A DNA stretch of 64,000 nt, taken from positions 1-64,000 of the forward strand of contig JAFLUA010000008.1 in NCBI GenBank assembly GCA_022508985.1, in the 5' to 3' direction. Shown here piece by piece: positions 53,560 through 62,470 of this stretch; the stretch's first letter is position 1; the number at the start of each line of letters is the position of its first letter. The position numbers and the translations under genes were made by a program. The notes beneath the pieces were generated by a model. The model was not told the origin of the DNA and ran no database searches. It worked only from the letters and a program-made list of their open reading frames with translations. This DNA is from Muribaculaceae bacterium. Lineage in GTDB: Bacteria > Bacteroidota > Bacteroidia > Bacteroidales > Muribaculaceae.

Positions 53560-53804
53560 AACCGCTGTGGATTAAAATATTAATAATAGCGGTGTCGCTA
53601 CCCGTTGTCGCATTCCCTGCCCTGTTATCACGTTGCCCCGACAGCAACGAGGCCATTATGCTGCTACGATTCTACCCGTTATATGTGGTTGCCGCAGCAA
53701 TATGCGCCTTTTTGTGTTGGCCTAAACGAAAAGAAGTTACCATTATATTGTTAGTGCTCATGGCGCTTACACATGCTGCCATGTGGGTACTTGTCGGCTA
53801 TTAA
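53556..53804 (+). CDS. Small three-helix membrane protein
   Basis: 82 residues, overlapping the epimerase by 4 bp (ATGA). About three membrane helices: residues 6-25 ('IKILIIAVSLPVVAFPALL'), 38-55 and 59-80. Conserved 'SRCPDSNEAIMLLRFYPLYVV' between the first two. I do not recognise a family; position suggests only that it is expressed with the O-methyltransferase. Confidence 0.75.
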   Translation: MKPLWIKILIIAVSLPVVAFPALLSRCPDSNEAIMLLRFYPLYVVAAAICAFLCWPKRKEVTIILLVLMALTHAAMWVLVGY

Positions 53805-53809
53805 ATGCT

Positions 53810-54439
53810 ATGAACGAAGAAGATTATATAGCAACGCATATCGATGCCGAGCCCGAGGTGCTGCGCAGGCTTTATCGCGACACACATTTGCATCGGTTGT
53901 ATCCGCGTATGTGCACCGACCACCTGCAGGGTCGCCTCTTGGTGATGTTGACAAAGATGATAAGGCCGCAACACATTCTCGAGTTAGGCACCTTTACCGG
54001 CTACTCTACGCTATGCTTTGCCGAGGGCATGCCTAAGGGCTGCACGATAGACACCGTTGAAATCGACGACGATTATTCCGACGACCTACGCGCACTCTTC
54101 TCTCATGCAGCCCCTTTGTGCGACATTACCCTTCATATAGGCGATGCCGAGAAGATCGTTCCGGAGCTGATAGAAAAACGCAACTACGACTTAGTATTTA
54201 TCGATGCCAATAAGCGACGATACCCTCAGTATTATCACGCTTTAATCGAAAAGCTGCCGGCGGGGGCGATTATCCTTGCCGATAACACTTTATGGACTGA
54301 GAAAGTTCTCAACGATGATTCACACGATGCGCAAACTAACGGCATACGCCAATTCAACGAGATTGTAGCTAACGACAATCGTGTTGAAAAAGTAATTCTT
54401 CACATTCGCGACGGGCTCACCATTATTCGAAAAAAATAA
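53810..54439 (+). CDS. O-methyltransferase family 3 (SAM-dependent)
   Basis: 209 residues from the ATG at 53810, 5 bp after the membrane protein; a GTG 9 codons upstream is within that gene and is rejected. 'HILELGTFTGYSTLCFAEGM' is the SAM loop, 'IDTVEIDDDYSD' binds the adenosine, and 'YDLVFIDANKRRYPQYYHALIEKLPAGAIILADNTLW' holds the metal-binding Asp residues of the COMT/CCoAOMT-like family. Bacterial members include the 5-hydroxyuridine tRNA methyltransferase TrmR, a possible role here given trmB in the same operon, though unproven. Confidence 0.9.
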   Translation: MNEEDYIATHIDAEPEVLRRLYRDTHLHRLYPRMCTDHLQGRLLVMLTKMIRPQHILELGTFTGYSTLCFAEGMPKGCTIDTVEIDDDYSDDLRALFSHAAPLCDITLHIGDAEKIVPELIEKRNYDLVFIDANKRRYPQYYHALIEKLPAGAIILADNTLWTEKVLNDDSHDAQTNGIRQFNEIVANDNRVEKVILHIRDGLTIIRKK

Positions 54440-54512
54440 CTTTATCAGTCGCATTAAGACTCTATACTATAGCACCGGCGCTTCGATTAGGACTCGAGAC
54501 ATCTTCTCACTT

Positions 54513-55061
54513 TTATATAGCTTCGATCGCGCCGGTATATGAATCTATTATATATCCGGCAACATTGACATCGGCAGGCATCATGGGGTGATTACGCACC
54601 AAGTCGACAGTTGCTTTAACGGCCTCGGAGGTATCGGAAAATCCCGTTAGCCATTCATCAAGCCTAAGACCACAATATTTCATTAGCGATATTTTTTCTT
54701 CAGATACGCCTCGTTCGCACATCAGATGCATCATTTCGTCGGCCGACATGCCTTGTACGCCACACTCAGTGTGTCCTATTATCATTATTTCGTTGACGCC
54801 TAACTCATAGACTGCCACTAAGAGCGACCGCATCGACGAATCGAACGGGTCGGTAATTATACCACCGGCATTCTTTATCATCTTTACATCGCCATTCTTA
54901 ATGCCGAGAGCTGCCGGGAGCAACTCAACAAGGCGTGTATCCATACATGTAACGATTGCTATCTTCTTATCGGGATATTTCGATGTTTCATATTGGCGAT
55001 AGCCACCCGAAGCCACAAAACGGCCGTTGTGTTGAATCATTTCGTTGATAAAATTGTTCAT
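54513..55061 (-). CDS. can: Beta-class carbonic anhydrase
   Basis: 182 residues. Zinc ligands and dyad: C39, D41, R43 ('CMDTR') and H97, C100 ('IGHTECG'), with 'KNAGGIITDPFDSSMRSLL' between. It interconverts CO2 and bicarbonate in the cytoplasm. It is of the short type with 'HTECGVQGMS'. It converges with the O-methyltransferase; the only repeat between them is ACCGGCGC/GCGCCGGT (54474-54481 with 54529-54536), which spans its stop codon. Confidence 0.95.
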   Translation of the reverse strand: MNNFINEMIQHNGRFVASGGYRQYETSKYPDKKIAIVTCMDTRLVELLPAALGIKNGDVKMIKNAGGIITDPFDSSMRSLLVAVYELGVNEIMIIGHTECGVQGMSADEMMHLMCERGVSEEKISLMKYCGLRLDEWLTGFSDTSEAVKATVDLVRNHPMMPADVNVAGYIIDSYTGAIEAI

Positions 55062-55075
55062 AATGGTATCAGATT

Positions 55076-55110
55076 AAAAAAGAGGACATACCACACGGCA
55101 TATCCTCTTC
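55076..55110 (-). terminator. Terminator of the spc-alpha operon after rplQ
   Basis: On the minus strand GAAGAGGATATGCC pairs with GGTATGTCCTCTTTTTT: a 12-bp stem (55108-55097 with 55092-55081) with one mismatch or wobble, a 4-nt loop, and a T run at 55081-55076, 28 bp after the rplQ stop. Confidence 0.9.
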
Positions 55111-55137
55111 AAAATATAGGTTGTTTCAGGTTAATAC

Positions 55138-55656
55138 TTATTCAGCCGCAGGTTCAGACTCTTGAGCAGGTGCTTCGGGTGCTACTTCGGCAGCGGGAGC
55201 AGCCTCAGCAGCCTCAGCAGCGGGAGCAGCCGCTGTTGATTTACGGCGCGAGCGACGTGTCTTAGCTTTAGCTTCCTTAGAATCTTTCAACATAGCTTCG
55301 TTGTAGTCAACGAGCTCGATGAAGCAAGTCTGGGCGTTGTCACCGAGGCGATTGCCTGTTTTAAGTATACGTGTGTAACCACCGGGGCGGTTGCCGATTT
55401 TTTCAGCTATTTCCTGGAAGAGGATTTTGATAGCCTCTTTGTTCTGAAGATAGCTAAATACGAGACGGCGGTTCGCCATAGTATCTTCCTTAGCGCGGTT
55501 GATGAGAGGTTCAGCATAGATACGCAATGCTTTAGCCTTAGCAACGGTTGTGTGGATGCGTTTGTGGAAGATGAGCGAGATTGTCATATTGGCGAGCAAA
55601 GAAGCACGGTGCTGTTTTTTGCGGCCAAGGTGATTGAATTTTTTATTGTGTCTCAT
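55138..55656 (-). CDS. rplQ: Large ribosomal subunit protein bL17
   Basis: 172 residues. The conserved core is residues 1-118: '[29 protein letters not shown]', '[15 protein letters not shown]', '[30 protein letters not shown]'. A C-terminal tail of about 50 residues is basic, then Ala/Glu-rich ('[18 protein letters not shown]'), absent from E. coli bL17 but usual in Bacteroidetes. Last gene of the operon, followed by a strong terminator. Confidence 0.97.
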   Translation of the reverse strand: MRHNKKFNHLGRKKQHRASLLANMTISLIFHKRIHTTVAKAKALRIYAEPLINRAKEDTMANRRLVFSYLQNKEAIKILFQEIAEKIGNRPGGYTRILKTGNRLGDNAQTCFIELVDYNEAMLKDSKEAKAKTRRSRRKSTAAAPAAEAAEAAPAAEVAPEAPAQESEPAAE

Positions 55657-55662
55657 CGTGGG

Positions 55663-56655
55663 TTATTCTTTATCGAGTTTATACTTTGATATGTCCATGC
55701 CGAACGATAGGTTGAGGCCTGTGAGAAGGGCTTCAAGCTCGACAAGCGACTTTTTACCGAAGTTGCGGAACTTAAGCAAATCGGTTTTGTTGAACACCAC
55801 CAACTCGGCGAGAGTTTCAACTTCGGCGCTCTTAAGGCAATTGAGAGCGCGGACTGAGAGCTGCATGTCGATGAGCTTCGATTTGAGAAGTTGACGCATG
55901 TGCAGTACTTCTTCATCAAATTCTTCGCTGGCATCGGGCTCTGAAGTCTCGAGTGTGATTTTCTCGTCGGAGAAGAGCATGAAATGATAAATTAATATCT
56001 TAGCCGCTTCTTTAACGGCATCCTTTGGCAGGATAGAGCCGTTGGTGCTTATCTCAAGGGTAAGTTTGTCGTAGTCGGTTTTCTGGTCTACGCGGTAGTT
56101 TTCGACAATGTATTTGACGTTCTTTATAGGAGTATAAATAGAGTCGATAGCGATTGTGTTGATGTCGTCCTGTGGAGTTACATTCTCTTCGGCAGGCACC
56201 CAACCACGGCCCTTATTTATTGTCAATACGATTGTGAAACTTGCGCTCTGATCCAAATGACAGATCACCAGCTCGGGGTTCATAACCTCGAAGCCCGAGA
56301 GGGCGCTGGAGATGTCGCCGGCTGTGAACACTTCTTTGCCTGAAACGTTTATGGTTACTCGCTCAAATTCGGTATCTTCAACCTTTTGTTTGAGGTCGAC
56401 CTGTTTAAGGTTCAAGATGATGTTTGTCACATCTTCTTTTACGCCGGGAACGGCATCAAATTCGCTTTTAACGCCGTCGATTTTAATCGACGATATCGCG
56501 AAACCTTCAAGAGAAGAGAGAAGGACACGACGAAGGGCGTTGCCTACGGTGATGCCATAGCCGGGTTCCAAAGGCTTGAACTCGAATTTGCCGTAGAAGT
56601 TGCCGGCTTCTACCATTACTACTTCTTCAGGTTTTTGGAATGCTAAAATAGCCAT
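55663..56655 (-). CDS. rpoA: DNA-directed RNA polymerase subunit alpha
   Basis: 330 residues. N-terminal domain '[61 protein letters not shown]' dimerises to start polymerase assembly; the C-terminal domain from about 255 ('[43 protein letters not shown]') binds UP elements and activators. It lies between rpsD and rplQ as in most bacteria, 6 bp before rplQ. Confidence 0.99.
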   Translation of the reverse strand: MAILAFQKPEEVVMVEAGNFYGKFEFKPLEPGYGITVGNALRRVLLSSLEGFAISSIKIDGVKSEFDAVPGVKEDVTNIILNLKQVDLKQKVEDTEFERVTINVSGKEVFTAGDISSALSGFEVMNPELVICHLDQSASFTIVLTINKGRGWVPAEENVTPQDDINTIAIDSIYTPIKNVKYIVENYRVDQKTDYDKLTLEISTNGSILPKDAVKEAAKILIYHFMLFSDEKITLETSEPDASEEFDEEVLHMRQLLKSKLIDMQLSVRALNCLKSAEVETLAELVVFNKTDLLKFRNFGKKSLVELEALLTGLNLSFGMDISKYKLDKE

Positions 56656-56676
56656 GGATCTTGGTGTTTGGATTAA

Positions 56677-57282
56677 TTACTTAGAGTAGAGCTCGACGAT
56701 CAACTGCTCCTTGATATTCTCGGGTATGTCTTCGCGTGCAGGCACGTGGAGGAACTTGCCACTCTTGGTTGCTTCGTCCCATTCAATCCACGGATACTTG
56801 CTGTGGTTGAAACCTGCGAGGGCGTCGGCGATAACTTCGAGCGATTTGCTGCGCTCGCGCACGCCTACTATGTCGCCGGGTTGAACGGCATACGAGGGAA
56901 TGTTTACTACAGCACCATTCACTGTGATGTGGCGGTGGAGCACTATCTGACGAGCAGCTGCACGTGTAGGTGCAATGCCCAGGCGGTATACTACGTTGTC
57001 GAGACGGCCTTCTAACAACTGAAGGAGAATCTCACCTGTAATACCTTTGAGGCTCGATGCCTTTTCAAAGAGGTTGCGGAACTGTTTTTCCAATACGCCG
57101 TAGGTGTATTTTGCTTTTTGTTTTTCGCGGAGCTGAACGCCATATTCCGATGTTTTGCGACGTTTGTTTGCTCCGTGCTGGCCCGGCGGGAAATTGCGAC
57201 GTGCCAGAACTTTATCTTCGCCGAAAATAGGTTCGCCGAATTTACGGGCTATTTTGGTCTTAGGACCTGTGTATCTTGCCAT
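56677..57282 (-). CDS. rpsD: Small ribosomal subunit protein uS4
   Basis: 201 residues. '[21 protein letters not shown]' start; '[26 protein letters not shown]'; the S4 RNA-binding domain '[31 protein letters not shown]'. No zinc-binding Cys cluster (C- form). It nucleates 30S assembly and in other bacteria represses its own operon by binding a leader fold. It is preceded by a 290-nt gap with several hairpins, which could be such a site. Confidence 0.98.
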   Translation of the reverse strand: MARYTGPKTKIARKFGEPIFGEDKVLARRNFPPGQHGANKRRKTSEYGVQLREKQKAKYTYGVLEKQFRNLFEKASSLKGITGEILLQLLEGRLDNVVYRLGIAPTRAAARQIVLHRHITVNGAVVNIPSYAVQPGDIVGVRERSKSLEVIADALAGFNHSKYPWIEWDEATKSGKFLHVPAREDIPENIKEQLIVELYSK

Positions 57283-57572
57283 TGTAGTTAAAATCAGTTA
57301 TTCGAGAGTATCACATTGCTAAAACGGGTTGCTTTTCATCGGCGCAGCCGCGACCATAGAGAGGTGATTGAAATATGGTCTATTCGCTTTTGAAAGGCGC
57401 TCCTTGTTAAGGGTTCCTCCGATTTTTCAATGTTGGCCGCCATAGATGCTGCAATGGCTTGCTGCGGCGACAATACTCACTTTTGTTGATATGTTTGTGT
57501 TTACTATACTAAAAGTGAAAGCAGAGTCTGCGGGTCGAGCTTCGATGACGATGCTTTGCCGCATTACTGATT
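57283..57572 (-). promoter_or_regulatory. Structured rpsD leader, candidate uS4 autoregulatory element
   Basis: A 290-nt gap inside an otherwise tightly packed operon. Inverted repeats: GACCATA (57352-57358) with TATGGTC (57374-57380); TCACTTTT (57477-57484) with AAAAGTGA (57511-57518); GCCAT (57439-57443) with ATGGC (57453-57457) inside CCGC/GCGG; and CGGCGCAGCCG at about 57340-57350. No ORF or clear promoter is seen. A regulatory role is inferred from position and folding. Confidence 0.45.
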
Positions 57573-57962
57573 TTATACTCTTCTTCTCTTGGGAGGACGG
57601 CAACCGTTGTGCGGTAGTGGTGTAACGTCGATAATCTCTGTTACTTTGATACCGGCACCATCGATTGTGCGGACTGCTGATTCGCGGCCGTTACCCGGGC
57701 CTTTGAGATATGCCTTTACTTTGCGAAGACCGAGATCGTAGGCTATCTTAGCACAATCCTGGGCTGCCATCTGGGCTGCATAGGGTGTGTTTTTCTTTGA
57801 GCCACGGAATCCCATTTTACCGGCCGATGACCATGAGATAACTTGTCCTTCGCTATTGGCAAGGCAAACGATGATGTTATTGAAAGATGAATGAACGTGA
57901 AGCTGGCCTTCTGCACCAACTTTGACGTTTCTCTTCTTAGCTGCGACTGTTTTCTTTGCCAT
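57573..57962 (-). CDS. rpsK: Small ribosomal subunit protein uS11
   Basis: 129 residues. '[54 protein letters not shown]' is the standard core and '[25 protein letters not shown]' the C-terminus. It forms the 30S platform near the mRNA exit. It lies 9 bp after rpsM. Confidence 0.98.
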   Translation of the reverse strand: MAKKTVAAKKRNVKVGAEGQLHVHSSFNNIIVCLANSEGQVISWSSAGKMGFRGSKKNTPYAAQMAAQDCAKIAYDLGLRKVKAYLKGPGNGRESAVRTIDGAGIKVTEIIDVTPLPHNGCRPPKRRRV

Positions 57963-57971
57963 TTTGTTTTA

Positions 57972-58352
57972 TTATTTAGTAGCTTTCTTCTTATTAGCAA
58001 CGGTTTTCTTGCGTCCTTTACGTGTACGCGCATTGTTCTTTGTGCTCTGTCCGCGCACGGGAAGACCGATACGGTGACGGATACCACGGTAGCAACCGAT
58101 ATCCATAAGGCGCTTAATATTCAATTGAATTTCACTGCGGAGGTCACCTTCTACCTTGTATTCGGCGCCAATTACTTCACGAACTTTTGCTGCCTGATCG
58201 TCGGTCCAGTCTTTTACTTTGATGTTTACGTCGATACCGGCTTTGTTGAGAATCGTTTTGGCTGAGCTTCGACCGATGCCGAAGATATATGTCAAGGCGA
58301 TTTCACCTCTTTTATTCTGGGGGAGGTCAACTCCCACTATACGTACTGCCAT
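57972..58352 (-). CDS. rpsM: Small ribosomal subunit protein uS13
   Basis: 126 residues. '[39 protein letters not shown]' and the Lys/Arg-rich tail '[25 protein letters not shown]' that contacts tRNA in the P site. It follows rpmJ by 40 bp and precedes rpsK by 9 bp, the standard alpha-operon start. Confidence 0.98.
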   Translation of the reverse strand: MAVRIVGVDLPQNKRGEIALTYIFGIGRSSAKTILNKAGIDVNIKVKDWTDDQAAKVREVIGAEYKVEGDLRSEIQLNIKRLMDIGCYRGIRHRIGLPVRGQSTKNNARTRKGRKKTVANKKKATK

Positions 58353-58392
58353 ATTCTTTTAGTCTCTTATTTTTTATGCAAAAATAATAGAA

Positions 58393-58509
58393 TTATCCTT
58401 GACGTTGTTTGTATTTAGGGTTTTTCTTATTGATAACATACAGACGTCCTTTACGACGGACAATCTTGCTGTCTGGGGTGCGTTTTTTAACGGAAGCTCT
58501 TACTTTCAT
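58393..58509 (-). CDS. rpmJ: Large ribosomal subunit protein bL36, zinc-free form
   Basis: 38 residues, starting [16 protein letters not shown] and ending '[12 protein letters not shown]'. The four zinc ligands of classical bL36 (three Cys and a His) are replaced by Thr, Ser, Asn and Tyr, so this is a C- form that cannot hold zinc. It lies 17 bp after infA and 40 bp before rpsM. Confidence 0.95.
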   Translation of the reverse strand: MKVRASVKKRTPDSKIVRRKGRLYVINKKNPKYKQRQG

Positions 58510-58526
58510 ATCTTTTAGTTTTTCGA

Positions 58527-58745
58527 TTATTTATAGCGGAAAGCAATACGTCCTTTGGATAGGTCGTAAGGCGACATTTCAACGCGCACCTTGTCGCCGG
58601 GGAGAATTTTAATGTAGTGCATTCTCATCTTACCGGAGATATGTGCCGTAATTTCGTGCCCATTTTCGAGTTCGACGCGGAACATTGCATTCGACAATGC
58701 CTCGACGATTGTCCCGTCCTGTTCGATTGCTGTTTGTTTTGCCAT
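58527..58745 (-). CDS. infA: Translation initiation factor IF-1
   Basis: 72 residues, an S1-like OB fold: '[69 protein letters not shown]', almost identical to the bacterial consensus. It blocks the A site during initiation. It lies 10 bp after map. Confidence 0.98.
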   Translation of the reverse strand: MAKQTAIEQDGTIVEALSNAMFRVELENGHEITAHISGKMRMHYIKILPGDKVRVEMSPYDLSKGRIAFRYK

Positions 58746-58755
58746 AGATTATTGT

Positions 58756-59538
58756 CTAAATAAATTTATCTGTTATCGCTTGATGAATGTAATCGAATGT
58801 TGTCAACACTTCTACTTTATCGTTAACGACGGCTATTGTGTGCTCATAGTGCGCCGAGGGCTTGCGGTCGCGCGTGCGACATTGCCATCCGTCGGCCTCT
58901 ATCACCACATTGCGGCTTCCCATGTTTACCATGGGCTCGATGCAGATGCACATTCCGTTCTGCAGACGGGTACCTATTCCGCGACGTCCATAATTGGGCA
59001 CTTCGGGCGCTTCGTGCATTTTGCGACCGATGCCATGCCCTGTCATCTCTCTTACTATTGAATAGTTTCGCTGCTCGCAATATGTCTGTATGGCGTTTGA
59101 GATATCACCGATACGGGCACCGGGCTTTGCTGCCTCTATTCCTACATAGAGCGATTCGCGGGTGGTGCGGCATAGAGCCGTTTTTTCGGGCGATACCGTG
59201 CCTACAGCAAATGTGTAGCAGCTATCTCCCATAAAGCCATCTTTTTCGACCACGGTGTCGATGCCGATTATATCGCCATCTACGAGCACGCGGTCGGACG
59301 GAAATCCATGTACGACATATTCATTTACTTCGATGCAAAGCGTGCCGGGAAATCCTTCGTAACCGAGGCAGGCAGGTTTGCCGCCATTGTCCATGATAAA
59401 TTCACGGGCAACGGCGTCTAACTTGCGTGTCGTTACGCCGGGCTCGATCCAACGCGCCACCTCGCCAAGTGTCTGCGACACGAGGGTAGACGCTGAGCGC
59501 ATCGTTTCGATTTCTTCCGGTGTCTTTAGATAAATCAT
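58756..59538 (-). CDS. map: Methionine aminopeptidase, type I
   Basis: 260 residues, M24 'pita-bread' fold. 'TRKLDAVAREFIMDNGGKPACLGYEGFPGTLCIEVNEYVVHGFPSDRVLVDGDIIGIDTVVEKDGFMGDSCYTFAVG' contains the metal Asp pair; 'REMTGHGIGRKMHEAPEVPNYG' the metal His; 'CIEPMVNMG' the Glu. It removes the first Met from nascent proteins. It sits between secY and infA, as in many bacteria outside the gamma-proteobacteria. Confidence 0.98.
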   Translation of the reverse strand: MIYLKTPEEIETMRSASTLVSQTLGEVARWIEPGVTTRKLDAVAREFIMDNGGKPACLGYEGFPGTLCIEVNEYVVHGFPSDRVLVDGDIIGIDTVVEKDGFMGDSCYTFAVGTVSPEKTALCRTTRESLYVGIEAAKPGARIGDISNAIQTYCEQRNYSIVREMTGHGIGRKMHEAPEVPNYGRRGIGTRLQNGMCICIEPMVNMGSRNVVIEADGWQCRTRDRKPSAHYEHTIAVVNDKVEVLTTFDYIHQAITDKFI

Positions 59539-59574
59539 TTAAGTAAATAAGTTTTTTGTCGGCGGACTTTCTGA

Positions 59575-60924
59575 TTAGTATGCTTGACCTGTAGTGCGGC
59601 CTTTTATTTTACCTTCTTTCATCAATCCGTCGTAGTGGTGCATCATCAGGTGCGATTCAATCTGCTGGAGTGTGTCGAGCACTACACCCACCATAATGAG
59701 GAGTGATGTACCTCCGAAGAACTGTGCAAAGTTCTGGCTAATGCCGAAGAAACGGGCAAAAGCAGGAAGGATAGCTACGATACCCAAGAAGATAGAACCC
59801 GGAAGGGTGATGCGCGACATAATGGCGTCGAGATACTCGGCTGTTTTTTTGCCGGGCTTAACACCGGGTATGAAACCGTTGTTGCGCTTCATATCGTCGG
59901 CCATCTGTGTAGGACGCACTGTGATTGCAGTATAGAAATATGTAAATGCTACAATCAGAATGAAGAAGATAAAATTATACCAGAAGCTGTTTATGTCGGT
60001 AAAGGCGTGCAAGAAGCCACTTTCGCCACCGCGGAAACCGGCAAGTGTCATGGGTATGAACATTATTGCCTGCGCGAAGATGATGGGCATTACACCTGCA
60101 GCATTCACTTTCAATGGTATATATTGGCGTGCGCCACCATACTGACGGTTGCCTACAATACGTTTTGCATATTGTACGGGGACCTTACGTGTTCCTTGTA
60201 CGAGTAGCACTGCACCAACCGTAACAGCGAAAAGGAGCACTATCTCTACGATAAACATTACCAGACCGCCCTGGTTGCCTGACGCACCCGGCAGACGGCT
60301 TAGGAATTCATACCACAGAGCTCCCGGGAGACGTGCGATAATACCTACCAAGATGATGAAGGAGATACCGTTGCCTATGCCGCGGTCGGTGATGCGTTCA
60401 CCCAACCACATGATAAACATAGAGCCGGCAGCGAGTATCACGGTGAGGTAGGCTATCGTCCAAAATCCGAGTTGGAGTGTGCTTCCGTTGGCGGCACTGT
60501 TTACCTGCACCTGGAGGTTTACCAGATAAGCGGGTGCCTGGAGGAAGAGGATGAGCACGGTGAGGTAGCGGGTGTACTGATTAAGTTTCTGACGTCCGCT
60601 TTCTCCTTCGCGTTGCATCTTCTGGAACGAAGGCAAAATCATGCCGCAAAGTTGTATCACAATCGAAGCTGTGATATAGGGCATGATACCTAATGCGAAT
60701 ATTGAAGCCTGCGAGAAGGCTCCGCCGGAGAACATATCGAGGAGCTGCATCAGACCGCTCTTGTTGGTAAACTTAGCAAGGGCGTCGATATCGGCCGGCG
60801 AGATGCCGGGAAGCACCACATAACAACCTACTCGGTAGATAAATACCAAGAGGAGTGTTATGAGGAGCCTTTGGCGTAACTCCTGGATTGTCCAGATGTT
60901 TTTAAGTGTTTGAATAAATCTCAT
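59575..60924 (-). CDS. secY: Preprotein translocase subunit SecY
   Basis: 449 residues with ten membrane helices. 'LLITLLLVFIYRVGCYVVLPGI' is helix 1; 'DMFSGGAFSQASIFALGIMPYITASIVIQL' the plug region; 'RITDRGIGNGISFIILVGI' and 'TFFYTA...RPTQMADDMKRNNGFIPGVKPGKKT' the cytoplasmic loops that bind SecA and the ribosome. It forms the protein-conducting channel. It lies 2 bp after rplO. Confidence 0.98.
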   Translation of the reverse strand: MRFIQTLKNIWTIQELRQRLLITLLLVFIYRVGCYVVLPGISPADIDALAKFTNKSGLMQLLDMFSGGAFSQASIFALGIMPYITASIVIQLCGMILPSFQKMQREGESGRQKLNQYTRYLTVLILFLQAPAYLVNLQVQVNSAANGSTLQLGFWTIAYLTVILAAGSMFIMWLGERITDRGIGNGISFIILVGIIARLPGALWYEFLSRLPGASGNQGGLVMFIVEIVLLFAVTVGAVLLVQGTRKVPVQYAKRIVGNRQYGGARQYIPLKVNAAGVMPIIFAQAIMFIPMTLAGFRGGESGFLHAFTDINSFWYNFIFFILIVAFTYFYTAITVRPTQMADDMKRNNGFIPGVKPGKKTAEYLDAIMSRITLPGSIFLGIVAILPAFARFFGISQNFAQFFGGTSLLIMVGVVLDTLQQIESHLMMHHYDGLMKEGKIKGRTTGQAY

Positions 60925-60926
60925 AA

Positions 60927-61373
60927 TCAGATTGTTTGTGCTGTTCCGCCGGCAGCTTCGATAGCAGCTTTAGCAGCAGCGGAGAAAGCGTTGGCTTCAA
61001 TTGTGAGAGGTGCTGATACGCTACCGTTGGCAAGTATTTTCACCAACTGACCACGACGGATATAACCGGCCTGGCGAAGTTCTTCTATGCCTATTTTGGT
61101 GAGGCTACGCGACTCTGCAAGGGTTGCAATGAGGTCGAGGTTGATAGCTTTGTATTCAACACGATTAATATTTTTGAAGCCGAATTTGGGAAGACGGCGT
61201 TGGAGAGGCATCTGACCACCTTCGAAGCCGATTTTACGGCTGTAGCCCGAACGCGATTTAGCACCTTTATGACCACGGGTTGATGTTCCTCCTTTACCGG
61301 AACCTGGGCCGCGGCCTATACGTGTGTTGCGTTTAACCGAGCCGGGAGCGGGTTGTAAATTGCTTAAGTCCAT
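60927..61373 (-). CDS. rplO: Large ribosomal subunit protein uL15
   Basis: 148 residues. 'MDLSNLQPAPGSVKRNTRIGRGPGSGKGGTSTRGHKGAKSRSGYSRKIGFEGGQMPLQRRLPKFGF' is the conserved extended N-terminus that threads into 23S rRNA. The globular end includes 'IGIEELRQAGYIRRGQLVKIL'. It lies 14 bp after rpmD and 2 bp before secY. Confidence 0.98.
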   Translation of the reverse strand: MDLSNLQPAPGSVKRNTRIGRGPGSGKGGTSTRGHKGAKSRSGYSRKIGFEGGQMPLQRRLPKFGFKNINRVEYKAINLDLIATLAESRSLTKIGIEELRQAGYIRRGQLVKILANGSVSAPLTIEANAFSAAAKAAIEAAGGTAQTI

Positions 61374-61387
61374 TGTTCTGTTTGTTT

Positions 61388-61567
61388 TTAAGCGTTAGTC
61401 ACTTCTACGAGGTGACGCACTTTGTTAACCATACCCATCACAGAGGGAGTGTCTTCTTTGACAACCGTGTGATACATTTTCTTAAGACCGAGGGCATCGA
61501 GGGTGCGTTTCTGCACTGCAGGGCAATTGATGCGACTCTTTATTTGTTTGATTTTTATCTGTGCCAT
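61388..61567 (-). CDS. rpmD: Large ribosomal subunit protein uL30
   Basis: 59 residues: [20 protein letters not shown], then '[36 protein letters not shown]', the standard uL30 fold. It lies 17 bp after rpsE and 14 bp before rplO, its usual position in the spc operon. Confidence 0.97.
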   Translation of the reverse strand: MAQIKIKQIKSRINCPAVQKRTLDALGLKKMYHTVVKEDTPSVMGMVNKVRHLVEVTNA

Positions 61568-61584
61568 AGTAAAGTGCTTTTTTA

Positions 61585-62103
61585 TTAACCTTTGAACACT
61601 TGCTCTACAGATATACCACGATTTTGCGCTACCATAGCGGGAGAACGCATTTCGTCGAGGGCTGCTATTGTAGCCTTAACGAGGTTGTGGGGGTTAGAAG
61701 AGCCTTTCGATTTAGCAAGCACGTCGGTAATACCTACGCTTTCGAGTACGGCACGCATAGCACCACCGGCTTTCACACCTGTACCGTGAGAAGCGGGTTT
61801 GAGGATGATGCGAGAGCCACCGAACTTAGCAACTTGCTCGTGAGGGATTGTACCTTTGTAAACGGGCACGCGGATAAGGTTCTTTTTCGCTGCTTCAACG
61901 CCTTTGGCGATAGCGGCCTGAACTTCATTGGCTTTACCCAGGCCCCAGCCTACGATGCCGTCTTCGTTACCGACAACGACAATGGCTGCAAAGGTAAAGG
62001 TGCGACCACCTTTTGTTACTTTGGTAACGCGGTTGATGGCCACAAGGCGATCTTTGAGTTCGAGATCTCCTGTCGATTTTACTCTATTGTTTCTTTTAGC
62101 CAT
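61585..62103 (-). CDS. rpsE: Small ribosomal subunit protein uS5
   Basis: 172 residues. N-terminal double-stranded-RNA-binding domain '[62 protein letters not shown]' and C-terminal '[41 protein letters not shown]'. It helps decoding fidelity and mRNA unwinding. It lies 6 bp after rplR. Confidence 0.98.
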   Translation of the reverse strand: MAKRNNRVKSTGDLELKDRLVAINRVTKVTKGGRTFTFAAIVVVGNEDGIVGWGLGKANEVQAAIAKGVEAAKKNLIRVPVYKGTIPHEQVAKFGGSRIILKPASHGTGVKAGGAMRAVLESVGITDVLAKSKGSSNPHNLVKATIAALDEMRSPAMVAQNRGISVEQVFKG

Positions 62104-62109
62104 AGTTTA

Positions 62110-62454
62110 TCAGAATTTGAGGCCGGCGCTGCGGGCAGCATCAGCAAGGGATTTAACACGACCGTGGAAGAGATATCCGTTGCGGTCGAAAACTACTTCG
62201 GTAATACCGGCTTCGAGAGCCTTTGCAGCAATGGCTGTGCCAACCATAGCGGCGATTTCGCATTTTGTACCTTTTTGCTCGATACCTCGCGATGATGTTG
62301 CTACCAAGGTGCGGCCGGCGAGGTCGTCGATGAGCTGTACGTAGATTTGTTTATTGCTGCGGAAGACGGTCATACGTGGTCTCTGGGCGGTGCCTGAGAT
62401 TCTGCCACGGATGCGCGTTTTAATCTTATTTCGTCTTTCTATCTTTGAAACCAT
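62110..62454 (-). CDS. rplR: Large ribosomal subunit protein uL18
   Basis: 114 residues. '[47 protein letters not shown]' and '[26 protein letters not shown]' match uL18, which binds 5S rRNA in the central protuberance. It lies 16 bp after rplF and 6 bp before rpsE. Confidence 0.98.
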   Translation of the reverse strand: MVSKIERRNKIKTRIRGRISGTAQRPRMTVFRSNKQIYVQLIDDLAGRTLVATSSRGIEQKGTKCEIAAMVGTAIAAKALEAGITEVVFDRNGYLFHGRVKSLADAARSAGLKF

Positions 62455-62470
62455 AACTGTGGGCTTTTAA

